Under the pieces are notes generated by a model that saw only the letters and a program-made list of their open reading frames with translations, did no database searches and was not told the origin of the DNA. A stretch of 64,000 bases of DNA from Macropodus opercularis (taxonomy: Eukaryota > Chordata > Actinopteri > Anabantiformes > Osphronemidae): assembly GCA_030770545.1 (NCBI GenBank), contig CM061096.1, forward strand, positions 10,521,501 to 10,585,500, in the 5' to 3' direction. How positions within the stretch are numbered: position 1 is the stretch's first letter; every line of letters begins with the position of its first letter. Positions 38,238 through 50,867 of this stretch are shown in pieces. The position numbers were made by a program, and so were the translations under genes.

Positions 38238-41200
38238 TCATAGAGACATTCTTGCCTCCACTATAGCATTGTAGAGCTCCTCATCTACAGCCTCATAACG
38301 TGCAGCTCTACTATTCAAAAAGTAGATCTTGTCTGCTGTGACACGTGGGTCATATCCATCCCTCTGCAGCCTGGTTTTCTGGATTTTAAATGTACCTATG
38401 CAAAGACAAACATAAATAAATCATATGAATATTGTATGAACTCATCAGTGATATTTTTCAGGGTTTACCTGTGGTGTCCACATGTGTGGAGATTCTCAGA
38501 AAAACAGGGCGGGCATATGGAGGAAGAGCTCGCTCGATTTTCTGGAAGAAATCGTTGCAGTCAAAGGACCCTGCAGTGTCTGCAATGGCAGCCATGCCTG
38601 CCTTACCTTCCACGCCTGGTTGGAGACATAGCGTAATAAAGTCATGATAATGATTAAAAGCAATTAAAAGGGAAACATTTTTATGTGAATTTAACGAGCA
38701 CCTGGCACGGTCACGCCATACACAGCCACATCCGTCTGACCCAGAAGGCTGCTCAGTGTTCCCTCCACCTCGGTTGTGGAGACATTTTCTCCTCGCCATC
38801 GGAACGTGTCCCCACCACGGTCGCGAAAGTACATGTAGCCAAGTTCATCCATCACCAACACATCACCTATGGTAGATATACAGCATGTATGTATGTATCT
38901 ATCTAGTGTCCATTCGTGGGTCAGAACTATAACTTATACCCATATAGAGGGATCAGGTTTCCTTTTGTTCGAGCAAACACTGCAACTGGAGGTAAACGTT
39001 ACAATGCTTATGATTATGCAAATTATTATTTGTGTATATGTAAAGAATAAAAAATTAAAACCTGACAGGTATGCAGAATCATTTTTCCTGAAGACATTGT
39101 GAGCGATCTTCTTCTTTGTAGCATCCTGGTTAGCATATCCATCAAAGCGCCTTAACGGGTCCTGCTGATTGATACGACCCACCAGAAGCCCTGGCTCCCC
39201 TGAAAAACATGGAGGATTATAATACAAATGCTTGATTTTTTAATCCCTCGAGCAAAGTCAGCATTGTGGCAATAGTGTTATTCACCAGGGCGGCAAGGCA
39301 CACAGAGGCCGCGGCTGTCACGAACCAGCTCCATGGTGTCTTCGTCCACTCTCACCAGACGGATGGGATATATATTGGGGAGAATGCGACTGTTGAATCC
39401 ACAGGCTCCCACCTGGTAGAACAGAAATACCTAAATACCTAACTCTGACCCAATTTACATTTCATCTACACAGATGAAGTAACACAAAGGACTGTCTGTC
39501 TACCTTCCCATCCATGTTGGCAATGCTACAGTTGCATTCAGTGGCTCCATAGAACTCGCCAATCTGTGCCACCCCAAAACGCTCCACGAAGGCCTCCCAC
39601 ACGCTGGGGCGCAACCCATTTCCCACTGCCAGTCGAACTTTGTGGCCCTTTTCTGATGGCCGTACTGGCTGAGACAACAGATAGCGGCAGATTTCGCCGA
39701 TATACTGCACCACCTATGAAAAAGCAGTGGGCTTGTTAACTGTGGTAGGATATTCTATTGATTTTACAAAACACATCTCAGTACTTTCTAAATACAAGTT
39801 CTTACAGTGCAGTTGTACTTAATGCAATCTTCCCAAAAACGACTGGCAGAAAATTTCTTCTTCACTACCACAGTGACGCCATGGATCAGGCATTGTCCAA
39901 CCCCCATGATGTTACCTGGCAAAAAGGCAAAGCTCTAATTTCAACGATGCAATGCCAGAGACTGTATATATCAAGTGTTGCAGGCTACTATCACATACCT
40001 GCTGAATGATAGAGAGGAAGGCAATCATAGATGATATCGTCAGGGCGCATGCGGAAGGCAAAATAACCAAAAGCAGCAATTCTGTAGTATCTGTTGTGTG
40101 AAAACAATGGTGATTCTCAGATATCTCTTACTACAACACTTGAGTGTAATGCGTTTTGTTGTGAGTGACCATCTGATCAAGAAAACATACCGACTGTGAA
40201 CCACAATGGCAGCCTTGGGCATTCCCGTGGTTCCAGAGGTGTAAATATAAAACAGACGGTCTGCAGAAGAGGATAAAAAAAGAGCTTGAATGCTATTAGT
40301 TCACAATAACGGAACAGGATGTACAGTCTCTACTACAGTTTTAAGTGGAGAATATCTAGCAGATTACATCACAGTAATCACAGACCCTTAATCCTGACTT
40401 TTACAATATGTTTTTGGATATAAATCAAAGATACCACTGTGAAGTGGGGTTATTAATATCAATACACATTTTACACATGTACATCAGACTGTCAAACAGT
40501 ATCTCTCTAAATTAAAAATTACTAATAAATCAGAAATCTGAGCAGCAAAGTATTCATCTTATTTGGATACATTTACATAATAATAAGAATCTATTTGGGG
40601 TCAGAAACTACTAAGCAAGCGTGACAATATATTACTATGGGTATAAACTAGTATTACTAATAGTATAATATATAATTAGTCTAAAACAGAGGCAAAGATC
40701 TAACTGTACTAACCGTTCATGCCTTTGGGGGAAACACAAGGTGGAGGTGGATGTCTAGATGCAGAGGCTAAAATGGAGTCCAGAGGTTGAGCACCGAGAC
40801 GGGACAGACGTTCTGCGCTAAGCTCTCCTGTAGAAAAACGTATCATGGACTGGTTCATGGCAGAGTTCACTTCCAACATGGCTGAAAATGGGAGATGGGA
40901 AAACAAAACACAAGAACAATTTTCTAAATGAAGACTTATTATTGTGAGACAAAAAATATACTTTCAGTATTAACAAGACTTGTCCAGAGACAAAGAAATT
41001 AAGATTTTGGTGTCACAGAGAAACAAGACAGGCAGATGTTGACTATCTCTACAGAAACATGGTGGATCACCAACAGCATGTTGTGACCACATGATACGAC
41101 ACAGTCATTATCAAAAAGCTCCAGACACAAACTGAATATCAACAGTGGGACAACGTCACACAATGTTACTCAACAAATGAGACATCATTGTGAAATTTGT

Positions 41201-42017
41201 TGCTGAGGTTGATCAAGGTTGTTGTAGGGGTTTACTTACAGCAACCATGTAATCATCTGCATCTTAAATGAATTTGATTTAAGTATACTCATACAGCATT
41301 TTTGAAGAAATCCACTGATGTTTAAAGACATGAAGCAATTTCATTTTCACAAGCTTACCATCAGCAAGCTCAGCTCCAAACACAATAGCTCGAGAGCCTG
41401 ACACCCCGATACAGTGCAGGAGGGAGTCATGGCGGAGGTTGAAGTTGATGAGTGCAGCTTCCACCCCGACCTTGGCCAAACCCAGCCAAAGTGCCACCTG
41501 CAATGGCCTGCTCTCCATGAAGAGCGCTACCACATCACCAGAGTCCCAGCCCTGGTTTCTAGCCCAGTGGGCCACAGCGTTAGACAGCTCATCCAGCTGG
41601 GTGAAGGTCCATGTTTCCCCTGTGGCCTCATAGATGAGTGCGGGTTTGTTTGGGTGGAGTTTGACTGTCTGGGCAAAGATGGAAGGAACGTTGCTCCCAC
41701 CGTGCATGTAACGCCACAAAGCCAGCTTGACTCTCAGCAGCACGTAGAGGCCACTGGTGAGGTTCACAGGAGAAAGATGGGGAGAAATGAGGCAAATAAA
41801 TGCAGACTCAGAAGCATCAGAACCCTGTTCTTACAACTTACTTGAGGTCTCTCTTGGCAGTGCGTGCTGCAATGTAGAAGTATTTCCAGCTTCTGGTGCC
41901 CAAATATACCCCAAGGCCTGCTGCCAGACTCCAGGACCAGGACACTCCAAAGAAACGAAAGAGTCCCAAGGACCCCAGAGAGACAGAGACACTAGCTGCA
42001 TTGTGCATTCTTGTCAT
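38238..42017 (-). CDS. slc27a1: long-chain fatty acid transport protein 1 (FATP1)
   Basis: Imports long-chain fatty acids and activates them to acyl-CoA (ATP-dependent), at the plasma membrane and ER. Twelve in-phase exons: 41842-42017, 41359-41753, 40714-40881, 40191-40260, 39999-40090, 39806-39915, 39504-39713, 39286-39412, 39062-39199, 38702-38866, 38469-38615, 38238-38395, giving 651 residues (human 646). Motifs: hydrophobic N-terminal segment; AMP-binding YTSGTTGMPKAAIVVHSR (about 40200); CLPLYHSA; IGEFYGATECNCSIANMDGK (about 39540); FATP signature GDTFRWRGENVSTTEVEG (about 38790); C-terminal TFKIQKTRLQRDGYDP. An in-frame ATG at 42122 would add 35 residues; 42017 (MTRMHNAAS) is preferred because the hydrophobic segment then starts near residue 10, as in FATP1. 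FATP4 is the close paralogue, and synteny with PGLS and COLGALT1 favours FATP1. Confidence 0.93.
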
Positions 42018-43409
42018 GGAGGGCGAAGAGAAAGACGGGCTTTTAGCAAGGAACGGACTTAATCTGGAGCCTGAGTGGGTGTCACTCGGGAGGTTAAATG
42101 ACTGTGGTACAGGCTGGTACATGCAAGAACATACAAGGACCTTTAGACATAACTGAGAACGACCTAAAAGGCTTTGGTAAGGACTGAGGTGTCCTCCAAA
42201 CTTACTACATGTCGTTCAGCTCACATCCAAGCAACACACACCAACAGACGCATCTCTGCTAATCAGATAAACTCACGCACGCAGCGCAGCCGACTTACCT
42301 ACAACTGAACGGACTGGAGCGATGTCACCTTTAACCGCAAACCACGCAGATCGACCCAAGTTGACACTTAATTCCTTCCGCGTCAACTTCGGAGAATTCA
42401 GATCGCCTCCAAATGTTGAGGACAACACGGACAACGCGGCGTTTTCAAGCACACCAGTAGTTTTTACAAAGTTACCACAGCTGTATAACTTACGCGATAC
42501 TTCGCTGCTATCAGCGCGTTTCCCGAGGAGTAGTAAACACCTGCATGTAAATGCTAATCGGGGGCTTATAAAAAGTACATGGGCGAAACCTGTAGGCTGG
42601 TATCTAGGGGGACAGAGTTCATAATTTGACCTGGACTTTCAGGGGTGACCGAAATCTGAATGAGACCGGAGAAATGCAGCGTGAATCAGGCTAGGTTCTG
42701 TACTCCATATTGAAAAGAGTCGCTGCCAAAGGAGCACCGCCCTCCTTGGGTGTAAACCTGAGCTAGGAGCGCGGCCATTCGCTAAACCGGACGCTTGTTT
42801 AGCTTTTCTCAATGCTGATTGGTCAGTATTAAACCCACCCAATGTTCTAACCACTAAACTCGCAGGTGGCTGCTATTGATAGTAGCACTAACGCAGACTA
42901 CTAACTAAATGTTGCGAGATGTTGTGAAAGTGTTTCCATCCCGCATTCACCCTGCGTCCTTGTTAAACAGGCCTGACCAAGCCTTGTCAATGTAGTTTTA
43001 TTCCCTCCATTTCGCCACATATATCAAAGAAATAATTTATTTCAGGCCAAAGTTCAAAAGCAACATTCATAATTGCAAAGTCAATGCTTCCCTGGGTGAT
43101 TCTGAAAAGGGGCCTTTGCTGTTAGTTTGGATCAGCTTTGGTTAGTAGACACACAAATTCTGAAAAGCACTTCTTTCCTCAATAAGATGTAAACGGGTTG
43201 AAAATCTGATTCCAAGCTGCCATACATATGGCCAGAAGAGTAAAACCTTTTTCATGACTTTTGTCACATAAATCTGGATCTGTTGTGCAGAATGGACACA
43301 GAAAGATTTTTGAGTTGTAGCTGGTATCTTACAGTCTACCTTATTTTATGTTTAATATCTGACCACTAAAGGGAATGGTTTTAGAAGCAAATAAAAAATT
43401 TGTACTTAC
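42018..43409. other. slc27a1 promoter side and intergenic
   Basis: 42018-42900 is moderately GC-rich and lies upstream of slc27a1, so it probably holds its promoter and a 5-prime UTR exon. The rest was searched on the minus strand for a seventh-transmembrane exon of the adjacent PTGER1 relic (motif like WNQILDPWVY). None was seen. Confidence 0.4.
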
Positions 43410-43990
43410 AAGCAAAGGGCTCCAGCACAAACAGGAAACCACAGTGATTACTGCCATCATCTCCACATCCAGGGAACAAAACGAAGAGGAAGACAAAAGA
43501 GAGGATCCATGTTGAGATCGAGCTGCTGACTTTTTCTTGGGAGAGTGAGGCCACTAAAGATGAGCAGGGAAAGACTGAGTGCAATGAGGCCCAGACATGA
43601 GAAGGCCAGAATCCGGTTGTGGTCATCTATAGAGTGTGGCAACATGAGCCATCGTTATCATAGCAGCAAAGAAAAAGGGCTGAGTGATGGCCACACAGCG
43701 CTCTATTGCCATCGCACACCCCAACAGCAAAGGGCATAAGCCAAAAAACACCATACTGGCCCCAAAGATCTGATAAAATGTCTTGCCAGGCTTGTCAGCC
43801 TGCATGTGATGCCTCTCCATGTGCAAATACAAGGCAAAGGAACCTGGGATCACATGACTCCCTAGGTCAACCAACAGTAAAGCCTCTGTTAACAGCAAGA
43901 ATGGTGCTTTGGATCGGTGGTGGAATCGGTTGGCCAGGATGCCTAGAGCAGTAAGGTTGGACATGGTATCACTACGCCTGAAGAACTGAC
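43410..43990 (-). pseudogene. PTGER1-like prostaglandin E receptor, broken
   Basis: The minus strand carries clear remnants of a prostaglandin EP1-type GPCR. 43964-43640 reads SNLTALGILA (end of TM1), DLGSHVIPGSFALYL (TM2), MVFFGLCPLLLGCAMAIERC (TM3 with an ERC motif in place of DRY) and VAITQPFFFAAM, then meets a stop. In another frame, about 43620-43540, ILAFSCLGLIALSLSLLIFSGLTL resembles TM5, and in a third frame, about 43475-43411, DVEMMAVITVVSCLCWSPLL is TM6, ending at a donor where prostanoid receptors have their conserved intron. TM4 with the second extracellular loop is missing, the start of TM1 is not in frame, and no TM7 exon was found nearby. The reading frame therefore breaks at least twice. 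In humans PTGER1 lies close to ADGRE5, as here. Confidence 0.75.
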
Positions 43991-45801
43991 GGATGGCAAA
44001 GAGCTGCCATTCAGCCAGGGACCTGGCTGCCCAGAGGATTTGACTTTCAGGTTCTGGTAAAGGATTGGAAAGTGAGTCAGTGATGTCGTTAACATCTTCA
44101 GTGTCATCGATAAAGTATTACAGGAAAAGTAATAAAAAAGGTTGTTAGTTCAAAGCCATATTTTAACATCACATATTTTCTATTGTTTTGATATGTTAAT
44201 ATATTAATATGTTGTTGATGTGCCTAATTAAAAAAACTAATTCTATTTAATTCAATGTTTTTTGGATTGTGCAGGATATTTAGCCAGAAACTCACAGTGA
44301 AAGAAAAGTTTTGTGATGAGACACAGCTGGTCTCGAACACTACATATGTTCAGTCCTTAGCCAAACGAATGCCTTGAGAAGAGGATTTACTAACTTTAAA
44401 TAAACTTTATTTCCTCTGTGTAAATATGGGAAACATAGTTGGCCTTTATCTCTTCATTAAACTTCTTTTTTGTACATAATTTCTTTTCACTTTGTCTATT
44501 TTGCTACTGAAGGCAACTAACATGTGCCAGCTATGTTATAAATAAAAAGTGTAATAAATAAAAGTAGTAATAATGATAACTTACCTTCTGGATATTTTTT
44601 TGTCGGTTCTGAGTTAATAAGAGAGAACTAATGTGTTTCTTCAGGGCTGCCTGATTTGCTACGTCTATGTTCACATTTATTGTCTACAATCAAAATTGCT
44701 CTCATTCGCTGATGTTTCTTTCTCCCTGCCTCTTTATCCTCGGACGATGTGTCTCCCTGTCTACAACCCTGGCAGCTGTTTTATCTCTACATGTTGCATC
44801 TGCGTTTTCCAGCTTCCTTCTGGTGGGTATAACTAAAAAGTAAACATTTCCCGAAGAGAGATGTTATAAAGAGACCATGATGATTATCACCCATCACTTA
44901 CATAAATGAGACATGAGAGAAATGACAAAATACTACTGTAGGTTGCTTTGACAGTTATTTAGATAAATATATATATAAAGAAGAATGCTTAGGAATGGTT
45001 GGTTTCGTGACTATTATGTCTGTCTCTAGTTTTTTTTTGCCATCTGCCATTAGTGCTGAACACTGAACACCAGTGGATTCATCGTGGAACCATTGTACAT
45101 TGGATAGATTACAATATTTATTTAACTTTCAAGGGGGAATGAAAATGTTGGAAGAAATCATCATTGTCATTTCCAGATCTGATCTAAGCCAGTACATTGT
45201 TTGTTAAAATAATAATTCTTAACCCTTTATTATATAAACTTATATATAAAGACATATATAATGCAAAAATAAAATACATACATTGTAGATATTGCAACAT
45301 GCTGAATAGAGCATGAAACAATCAAAAAAATAATACTTAGCTAAAATGCCCAGCAATATACATACACAATTATATTTTTATAGTACAGCTCTGTATTGTG
45401 GACAAAAAGTGCTTTTCCTAGTTTGTTAAAGTACCTGACATGACACAAGGCTTCTCTTCATATAATGCTTCAATTAAATATTTTAAGTTTTTCACAAAAT
45501 GTTAGAAAATGAAATGAAATTTTCAATTTTACAAATGTACCAAGAAAATAACATTTGTTGCTAAAAGAAGCTCATTGTCTCCTTTGCTTAAAAATCAGAT
45601 TTCAATGACAGAAGGTTGATCATTTTAAAGGGTTTCAAAGAAAACCTTCATTTGTATTAAATACTGTAGATTAAAGTAGTAACATCTGATGGTCAAGAAG
45701 AAAAGTATTTACAGCATTTTTCAGAAAGATGAACTGGATGCAGTGCTGTAGGCGGCAGTTACATTAATTGCAGACTTGCTTCGACATCACTGTGTAGCTG
45801 C
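43991..45801. other. intergenic, AT-rich, 3-prime side of the first CD97-like gene
   Basis: No supported exon. 43991-44110 could be the decayed 5-prime end of the PTGER1 relic. A minus-strand AATAAA (plus TTTATT near 45224) could serve the receptor transcript, though it is about 570 bp from the stop. Confidence 0.4.
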
Positions 45802-48800
45802 TCAGATGCGAGACTCTCTTGTGTCCTGTGAGGCCTTCAATCCCTGGAGACAACGGAAGGGAGACACAAGCCAGTGAGTCACCTCCAACTAAAATAAACT
45901 GTGACTGTGGTGAAATATATTTATTAATTGCATACATTTGCTTTGCTGGAATGTGAGGAGCTGAACTCAGAGGAGCTCTTCTTCTGAGGTGCACACAATG
46001 TCGACACAATGTTTCCATACTCTTCCCTCACCTTGAAACAGAAAATGAGTTTCAAAAAAGCAGCAGAGTATATTCTCTGTTTTTAAGAGGACAGTGACTG
46101 ACCTGTTTTGAAAACAAACAGTGCATGACAAAGAGCATAACCCCCTGAAGGCTGCCAAAGATGGTGAAAAGGTAAGACGTGGCTATGGTCCCCTGGTCAA
46201 ACTGAAAACATCCAAAGATCCACATGATGCCTAACACGCAGAGCTGAGCCACTGCAGTGATGGTGAAGGTCCTGTAGGGAGCGACGGTGGACAGAATTTC
46301 AGACACTTCACTACAAAGAGACTTTTGCTATAACTTAAATACATTTTTTCCAGTTTACTGAGAGTTGCAGGCAAATGCTGACTAACCTTATTTTGCGCAA
46401 ATTGGTGAGATCAGGGTTCAAACTTGAAAACTTCTGAGCCAACTTCCACACAGTGATGAGAAAAAAGAAGATGTTTACCTAGACAAAAAAAAAGTTTTTG
46501 CTCAGTTTAGCATTTTTAAATATTAAATAATAAATATTATTCTGCTTACAAGTATGATGATGCAGGCAGGGCCAAAGAAACTCCAGATTAAATCCAGGCT
46601 TAACCAACAGCTGCAATGCATATTAAGAGTTAATAGAGTAAACACTTTAACCTTGAATAAGAAATAAAACAATGTCATTATTGATAGAGAGAACTCACTG
46701 TCTCTTAGTGCCATATCCTTTGGCATTAGATAAGGCAGAGATAGTAACAATTACAGCTGGGACTCCGTAGCCGCCTGCCATCATGTAAAGGGTTTTAAAG
46801 TTGGTGTTAAAGACCAGGATAACCATCCTGAACAGCTGGATGCCCTCCAGACACATCCAGCAAAATACTGCCAGGTAGAAGAAATGCAGCAGCCCTGCTA
46901 CCACAGCACAGCAGACCTGGTGCAGGAGGGAGAAAGATGGGAATCAGGAGGACAGCACTAAAAGGTAATGGTCTTCATTACATGCATGCAACTTCCATTA
47001 ACTGTGGTGTCACTTGGTTACATTACATGATTCTTACTGCGTTTATAAGTGCAGGTATTTTCTATAAAAGCGATTCATATTTTTACCGGGTTCTCTCTTG
47101 GAGAAATTCCTGCCAGGAAGATCAAAGTGGCAATAAAGAGGCTGATGCTGAGATGCAGGTGGATGGTGGTTCTTGGGCCTTGAATGGAGCGAATCATAGA
47201 AAATGTCAGGATGCAGAGGAACAGGCAAAACAGTGAGAGGGACAGTCCCAGCCAGGTTATCAGCTGCAGCTCAAACTTTTCCTGTTGAGAGAGAGAGAGA
47301 GAGAGGGGTTGACGCTGCCGCTCCTCTACATAGAAAAAAGCTTCACACACCAAAGTGACAGTTTATGATGTTGGATGCAACTGGCTTGACCTCCATCTCA
47401 TAGAGCGCCATCAGCACTGCAAAGCTGCTCAGATGGGTGCAGGAACACACAGTGTACTCAGGGTTGGACTCCACCACACTGCAGCCACGAGCAGACCATG
47501 TCCCACCTTCCTCTGAAGAATCCCAGAAGGCACATTGGCTTTCAAAGGTCTGTAAGACAAACTATAGATTCAGCAGAGCAGAGGAGGAGTTTTTTAATTA
47601 TTATCCTTTGTAGCAAAGCACACGCTACCTGGTTCAGGTGGTAAAATGTTAAATTGACTGGCTCTTTAAGGACGTTTGTGTTCCGGTTGCTGACGGTGAC
47701 AGTCACAACTTGAGAGTAGATCTTAAAGTTTTGGTTCTTCTGTGGCTTCATTCCACTAAAATATCCGTCTGCAGAGTTGTGCAGGTTTCCGTAGCTCAAC
47801 AAGGCCACTGTTGTAAAGCCTTTACAGTCATAAAGGGAGAACACGTGATGAGGTGGACATGCATTACATCTGAAGGTTTGCCTCAATGACTGGTTGACAT
47901 ACAGCCACTGCCATTACCAGGGTAGTGGGAGGGATCTCCAGCAGCAGTCTCCAGCTGGAGGGATGCCTGGACTCGCTTAGATGATAAAGTCACAGGTCCT
48001 CGAGGTAAGTCAGCCCCCACATGTACCAGCATCTCCAGCTCTGGACAAACACATCATTTGTCTGTGAGTACTGCAAATGATGTCGAGGAAAAATCTAACA
48101 AAAACTTAAGTAAACTAGTCCAAAGTTGTGTATAAGGACATGTTGTGTATGTCTTTGTCTAAGAAAACAGAAAAGCACAGAAAAATTCATGTTCTTCATT
48201 ATATGTAAACTCATATTTAACCTGTGTGATTGGAGGATCTTTTGGTTTTCGGGGGTTTTGTAAAGGGTCCTATGAGCCTCAGAGCATTCTCCACTATGTC
48301 CAGAAAGATGGAGACTTTCCTGTTATCACCGAAGGCTCCGCTGGATAATATCTGGTCAATCGCAGACAAAAGTTCCTGTAGCCAGATGAGGAGAAGCACA
48401 GGAAGAAACACAGGCATGTTTAGAGAGAAGCAGTAGAGTCAAACTCTTGCCCATCACCTCAGACCAGCATTTGTACATTTGTATAGATTTGAGTGAACAT
48501 AAACATACGTCCAGGATATTCTCCCTGCTCAGCTTTTTCACACTTTCGCTCTGTGTGAGCTCCAGACAAATGTGTTTCAACTTTACAACAAAAGGTGCAA
48601 CATGAATCGTCTGAAAAAGTGAGTTGGAGACAAAGTTATTTCAGACTTCCCAAGTTATTTAATAAGTTTTCAGAAATGTAAAACAATTATGAAAGTGTTT
48701 CTGGTCTGTAGTTACCTCGTTCAGATCGTTCATATCTTTGAATGCGTCACAGTTTAACTCTGTGGGAACAGGAGGTTTGACACACTAAGTACTATCTGAG

Positions 48801-50867
48801 GACCATATTCATAATATTATGAGAATATATAACTGTGGTGCTCATATGTATAATAATAATAATTGCTACTGTGTGTTGTTACCGGTGCAGCGAGACTCAT
48901 TGTTGCCATAGTTACTGAACCCTGAGTGACATGCACAGTAATGGCCAGTGACACCACTGTGACAGGTTCCATTTCCACAGATGGTCTTATCAATCGAACA
49001 TATGTCTAAAAGAAAAACATGCAAAACATTTAATTGTTTATGGTGCAATTCAGTCAGTGATGATGGAGCAACTGATTTCCTACTTCTATAGATTATTTAA
49101 TGGTAAAAAGTCACATCTGCTCTCACCTTGAACAAATAAAAGAATCAATGTACTAAGAGATTAAACGTAACATAAAGTAGAGTAACTTTACATCACATTA
49201 CATCACATACATTTTTTAAAGTGTTCTATAGAGCGGCAGTGGCTCAGTGGTAGAGCTGTTGTCCACTAATCATAGGACCTGGCTTCCTCATGTGCCAAAG
49301 TGTCTTTGGGCAACACACTGAACCCCAACAAACAATCACAGTGTTTTCTCACCTTGAATTAATAAAAGAATCATAGTACGAAGACATTATACATAACATA
49401 GCGTAACGTATAACAGTAACGTATAAATGTACAACATACATTTGTTAAAGTCAGGGAACCGATAAAACGTTACCTTTACATGTAATATTGTGACCACGAA
49501 AGTGTTTCGCTCCATTAGTTGTGATGTATCCATCATCACAAATGCAGTCATAAGATGAAGCTGTGTTACTGCATTTTGAATTGGGTCCACAGATGTTTTT
49601 GTCCTCCAAACATTCATTTATGTCTAAAAGCAAAATATGACATAATTTTATGTTTAAATGTTGGTAAATACAATTTAGAATCTTTTGTGTTGATACAACA
49701 CATCTCACCTTTACATGTTTCAGGTGTATCGGCTGAAAAAGTCACACGTCCTGTTGCTGTTCTATAACCATCAACACATCGGCAGTGGAAGGAGCCATAC
49801 GTGTTGATACAGACTGAGTGGTCTCCACATGGATTGGGTTCAGAATAATCCTCATCAACTTCACATTCATTAATATCTTAAAAAGCAACACATTATTGTT
49901 AGAAGATAAATCGTGTGTACATGTTGAGTTGTCTGTGAGAATGAGTTTTTTTTTCATACCAATGCAGTTTTCTTCAGTACCACTAAATCCTTTATTGCAC
50001 GATGATTCTGTCATCACCATGAAGACAGAGAGGTGCAGAGCTGAAAAACAAGCAACTATCAGTCTGCAGTTCATGCCCCTCATATTTAACTCTCAAAATT
50101 ATTATATTTATATTATAATTATAATTCAAAGCAACAACACACTGGATGGGTATCTGAACTGAATATCAGTTGGCACAGTGTAAACCCACAGTTGCATCAC
50201 ATCCTGTGTTGCAGATTCAGTTCTCTACCTACACGACGCCAGGCGGGTACATCACACATATATCAGAGCAGGAAATACAGTAGTATTGAATTGTATTTTT
50301 TCACATGTTATATAGTGTACAAGGTATCTAAGTAAATGACGTTTTCAAATTAAGTAATATCCCATGTTAACATTTTCACTAATTGATGATTTGGAATCTA
50401 ATTTAATAACAGACTGTAGGTTACAGAGTATCTTCATAAGGTGTATATTACATATGGAAGTCAGTAAAGTGTTTTCACAGCCAATATCTATCTAATTACT
50501 GGTTCCCCTTGGGACACATTTGGGGGACCTAGTGCTTATTAGATAACTCTTTGCAGCTTCTCCAGAGTTAGAGTCTCTCATTGCGTTTACACTTTGGCAT
50601 AGCAGCTTTTTCCTCTTTGCAGGGGATTCTGCATGATGTCATCATAGTGTTAAATAACTGCTGCAGTTTTCATTTTTTGTTTTGTTATATCTCCCACAAA
50701 GATTAGGAAAAATAAGTTTATACTTGAATATATGATATATCATAGTACAACTATAAAAATGGACTAAATATAAAACATTACAAATTAACAACAAACAAAA
50801 TCCATAATTTGCCAGTGTGTGACAGACACGACTCACCCAGTAAGAGAAGGTTCCACCTGGTCACCAT
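45802..50867 (-). CDS. adgre5: CD97/ADGRE5-like EGF-TM7 adhesion GPCR, copy 1
   Basis: Cell-surface adhesion GPCR. Eighteen in-phase exons give 732 residues: 50837-50867 (signal peptide, MVTRWNLLLLG), 49960-50040, 49709-49876, 49474-49623, 48883-49005, 48716-48759, 48509-48610, 48222-48375, 47918-48040, 47629-47819, 47391-47549, 47087-47281, 46699-46916, 46550-46610, 46387-46478, 46103-46271, 45936-46031, 45802-45843. Order: a short Cys-containing segment, two calcium-binding EGF domains (DINECEVDED, DINECLEDKN), a third EGF (DICSIDKTICGNGTC), GAIN domain, GPS with CSCTHLSSFAVLM (autocleavage expected at HL-S), then seven transmembrane segments and a tail ending ASQDTRESRI. Exon 11 is ended at GAG/GTCAAG because the downstream GTGTGT donor would break the frame. 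Position next to the PTGER1 relic matches the human ADGRE5-PTGER1 neighbourhood. From 46830 rightward it is identical by eye to copy 2. Confidence 0.9.
47284..47306. repeat. GA/CT microsatellite in a 109-bp receptor intron
   Basis: An uninterrupted GA run forms the polypyrimidine tract of the acceptor before the first transmembrane exon. The same length is present in copy 2 near 56483. Confidence 0.8.
49121..49410. repeat. imperfect direct repeats flanking a SINE-like insert in the receptor intron
   Basis: Two related stretches (about 49121-49185 and 49348-49410), each starting with tctcaccttga followed by taaaagaatca, lie in the intron between EGF exons. Read on the minus strand they contain an AAGGTGAGA donor-like string, so they may be eroded ends of former EGF exons. 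The same pair occurs in copy 2 at about 58320-58609. Confidence 0.45.
49231..49328. mobile_element. tRNA-derived SINE-like fragment, copy 1
   Basis: Contains a box-A-like core (gtggctcagtggtagagc) followed by a tail with caaagtgtctttgggcaa and cacactgaacccca, a combination I recognise from dispersed fish SINE-type elements. No intact box B or target-site duplication was found, so it is a truncated relic. It is present at the same place in both receptor copies. Confidence 0.55.

Noticed and set aside
41414..41845. 143-codon plus-strand frame
   Set aside because: Antisense shadow of SLC27A1 exon 2, whose minus-strand reading matches FATP1 residue by residue.
46272..46310. Upstream acceptor extending the copy 1 receptor exon (EVSEILSTVAPY)
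   Set aside because: It stays in frame but adds residues absent from CD97 and from copy 2. The inner acceptor gives a 169-nt exon equal to that in copy 2.
47351..47390. Downstream GTGTGT donor for the receptor GPS exon
   Set aside because: Using it would put a stop into the next exon. The GAG/GTCAAG site at 47391 keeps the frame and matches CD97 length between GPS and TM1.
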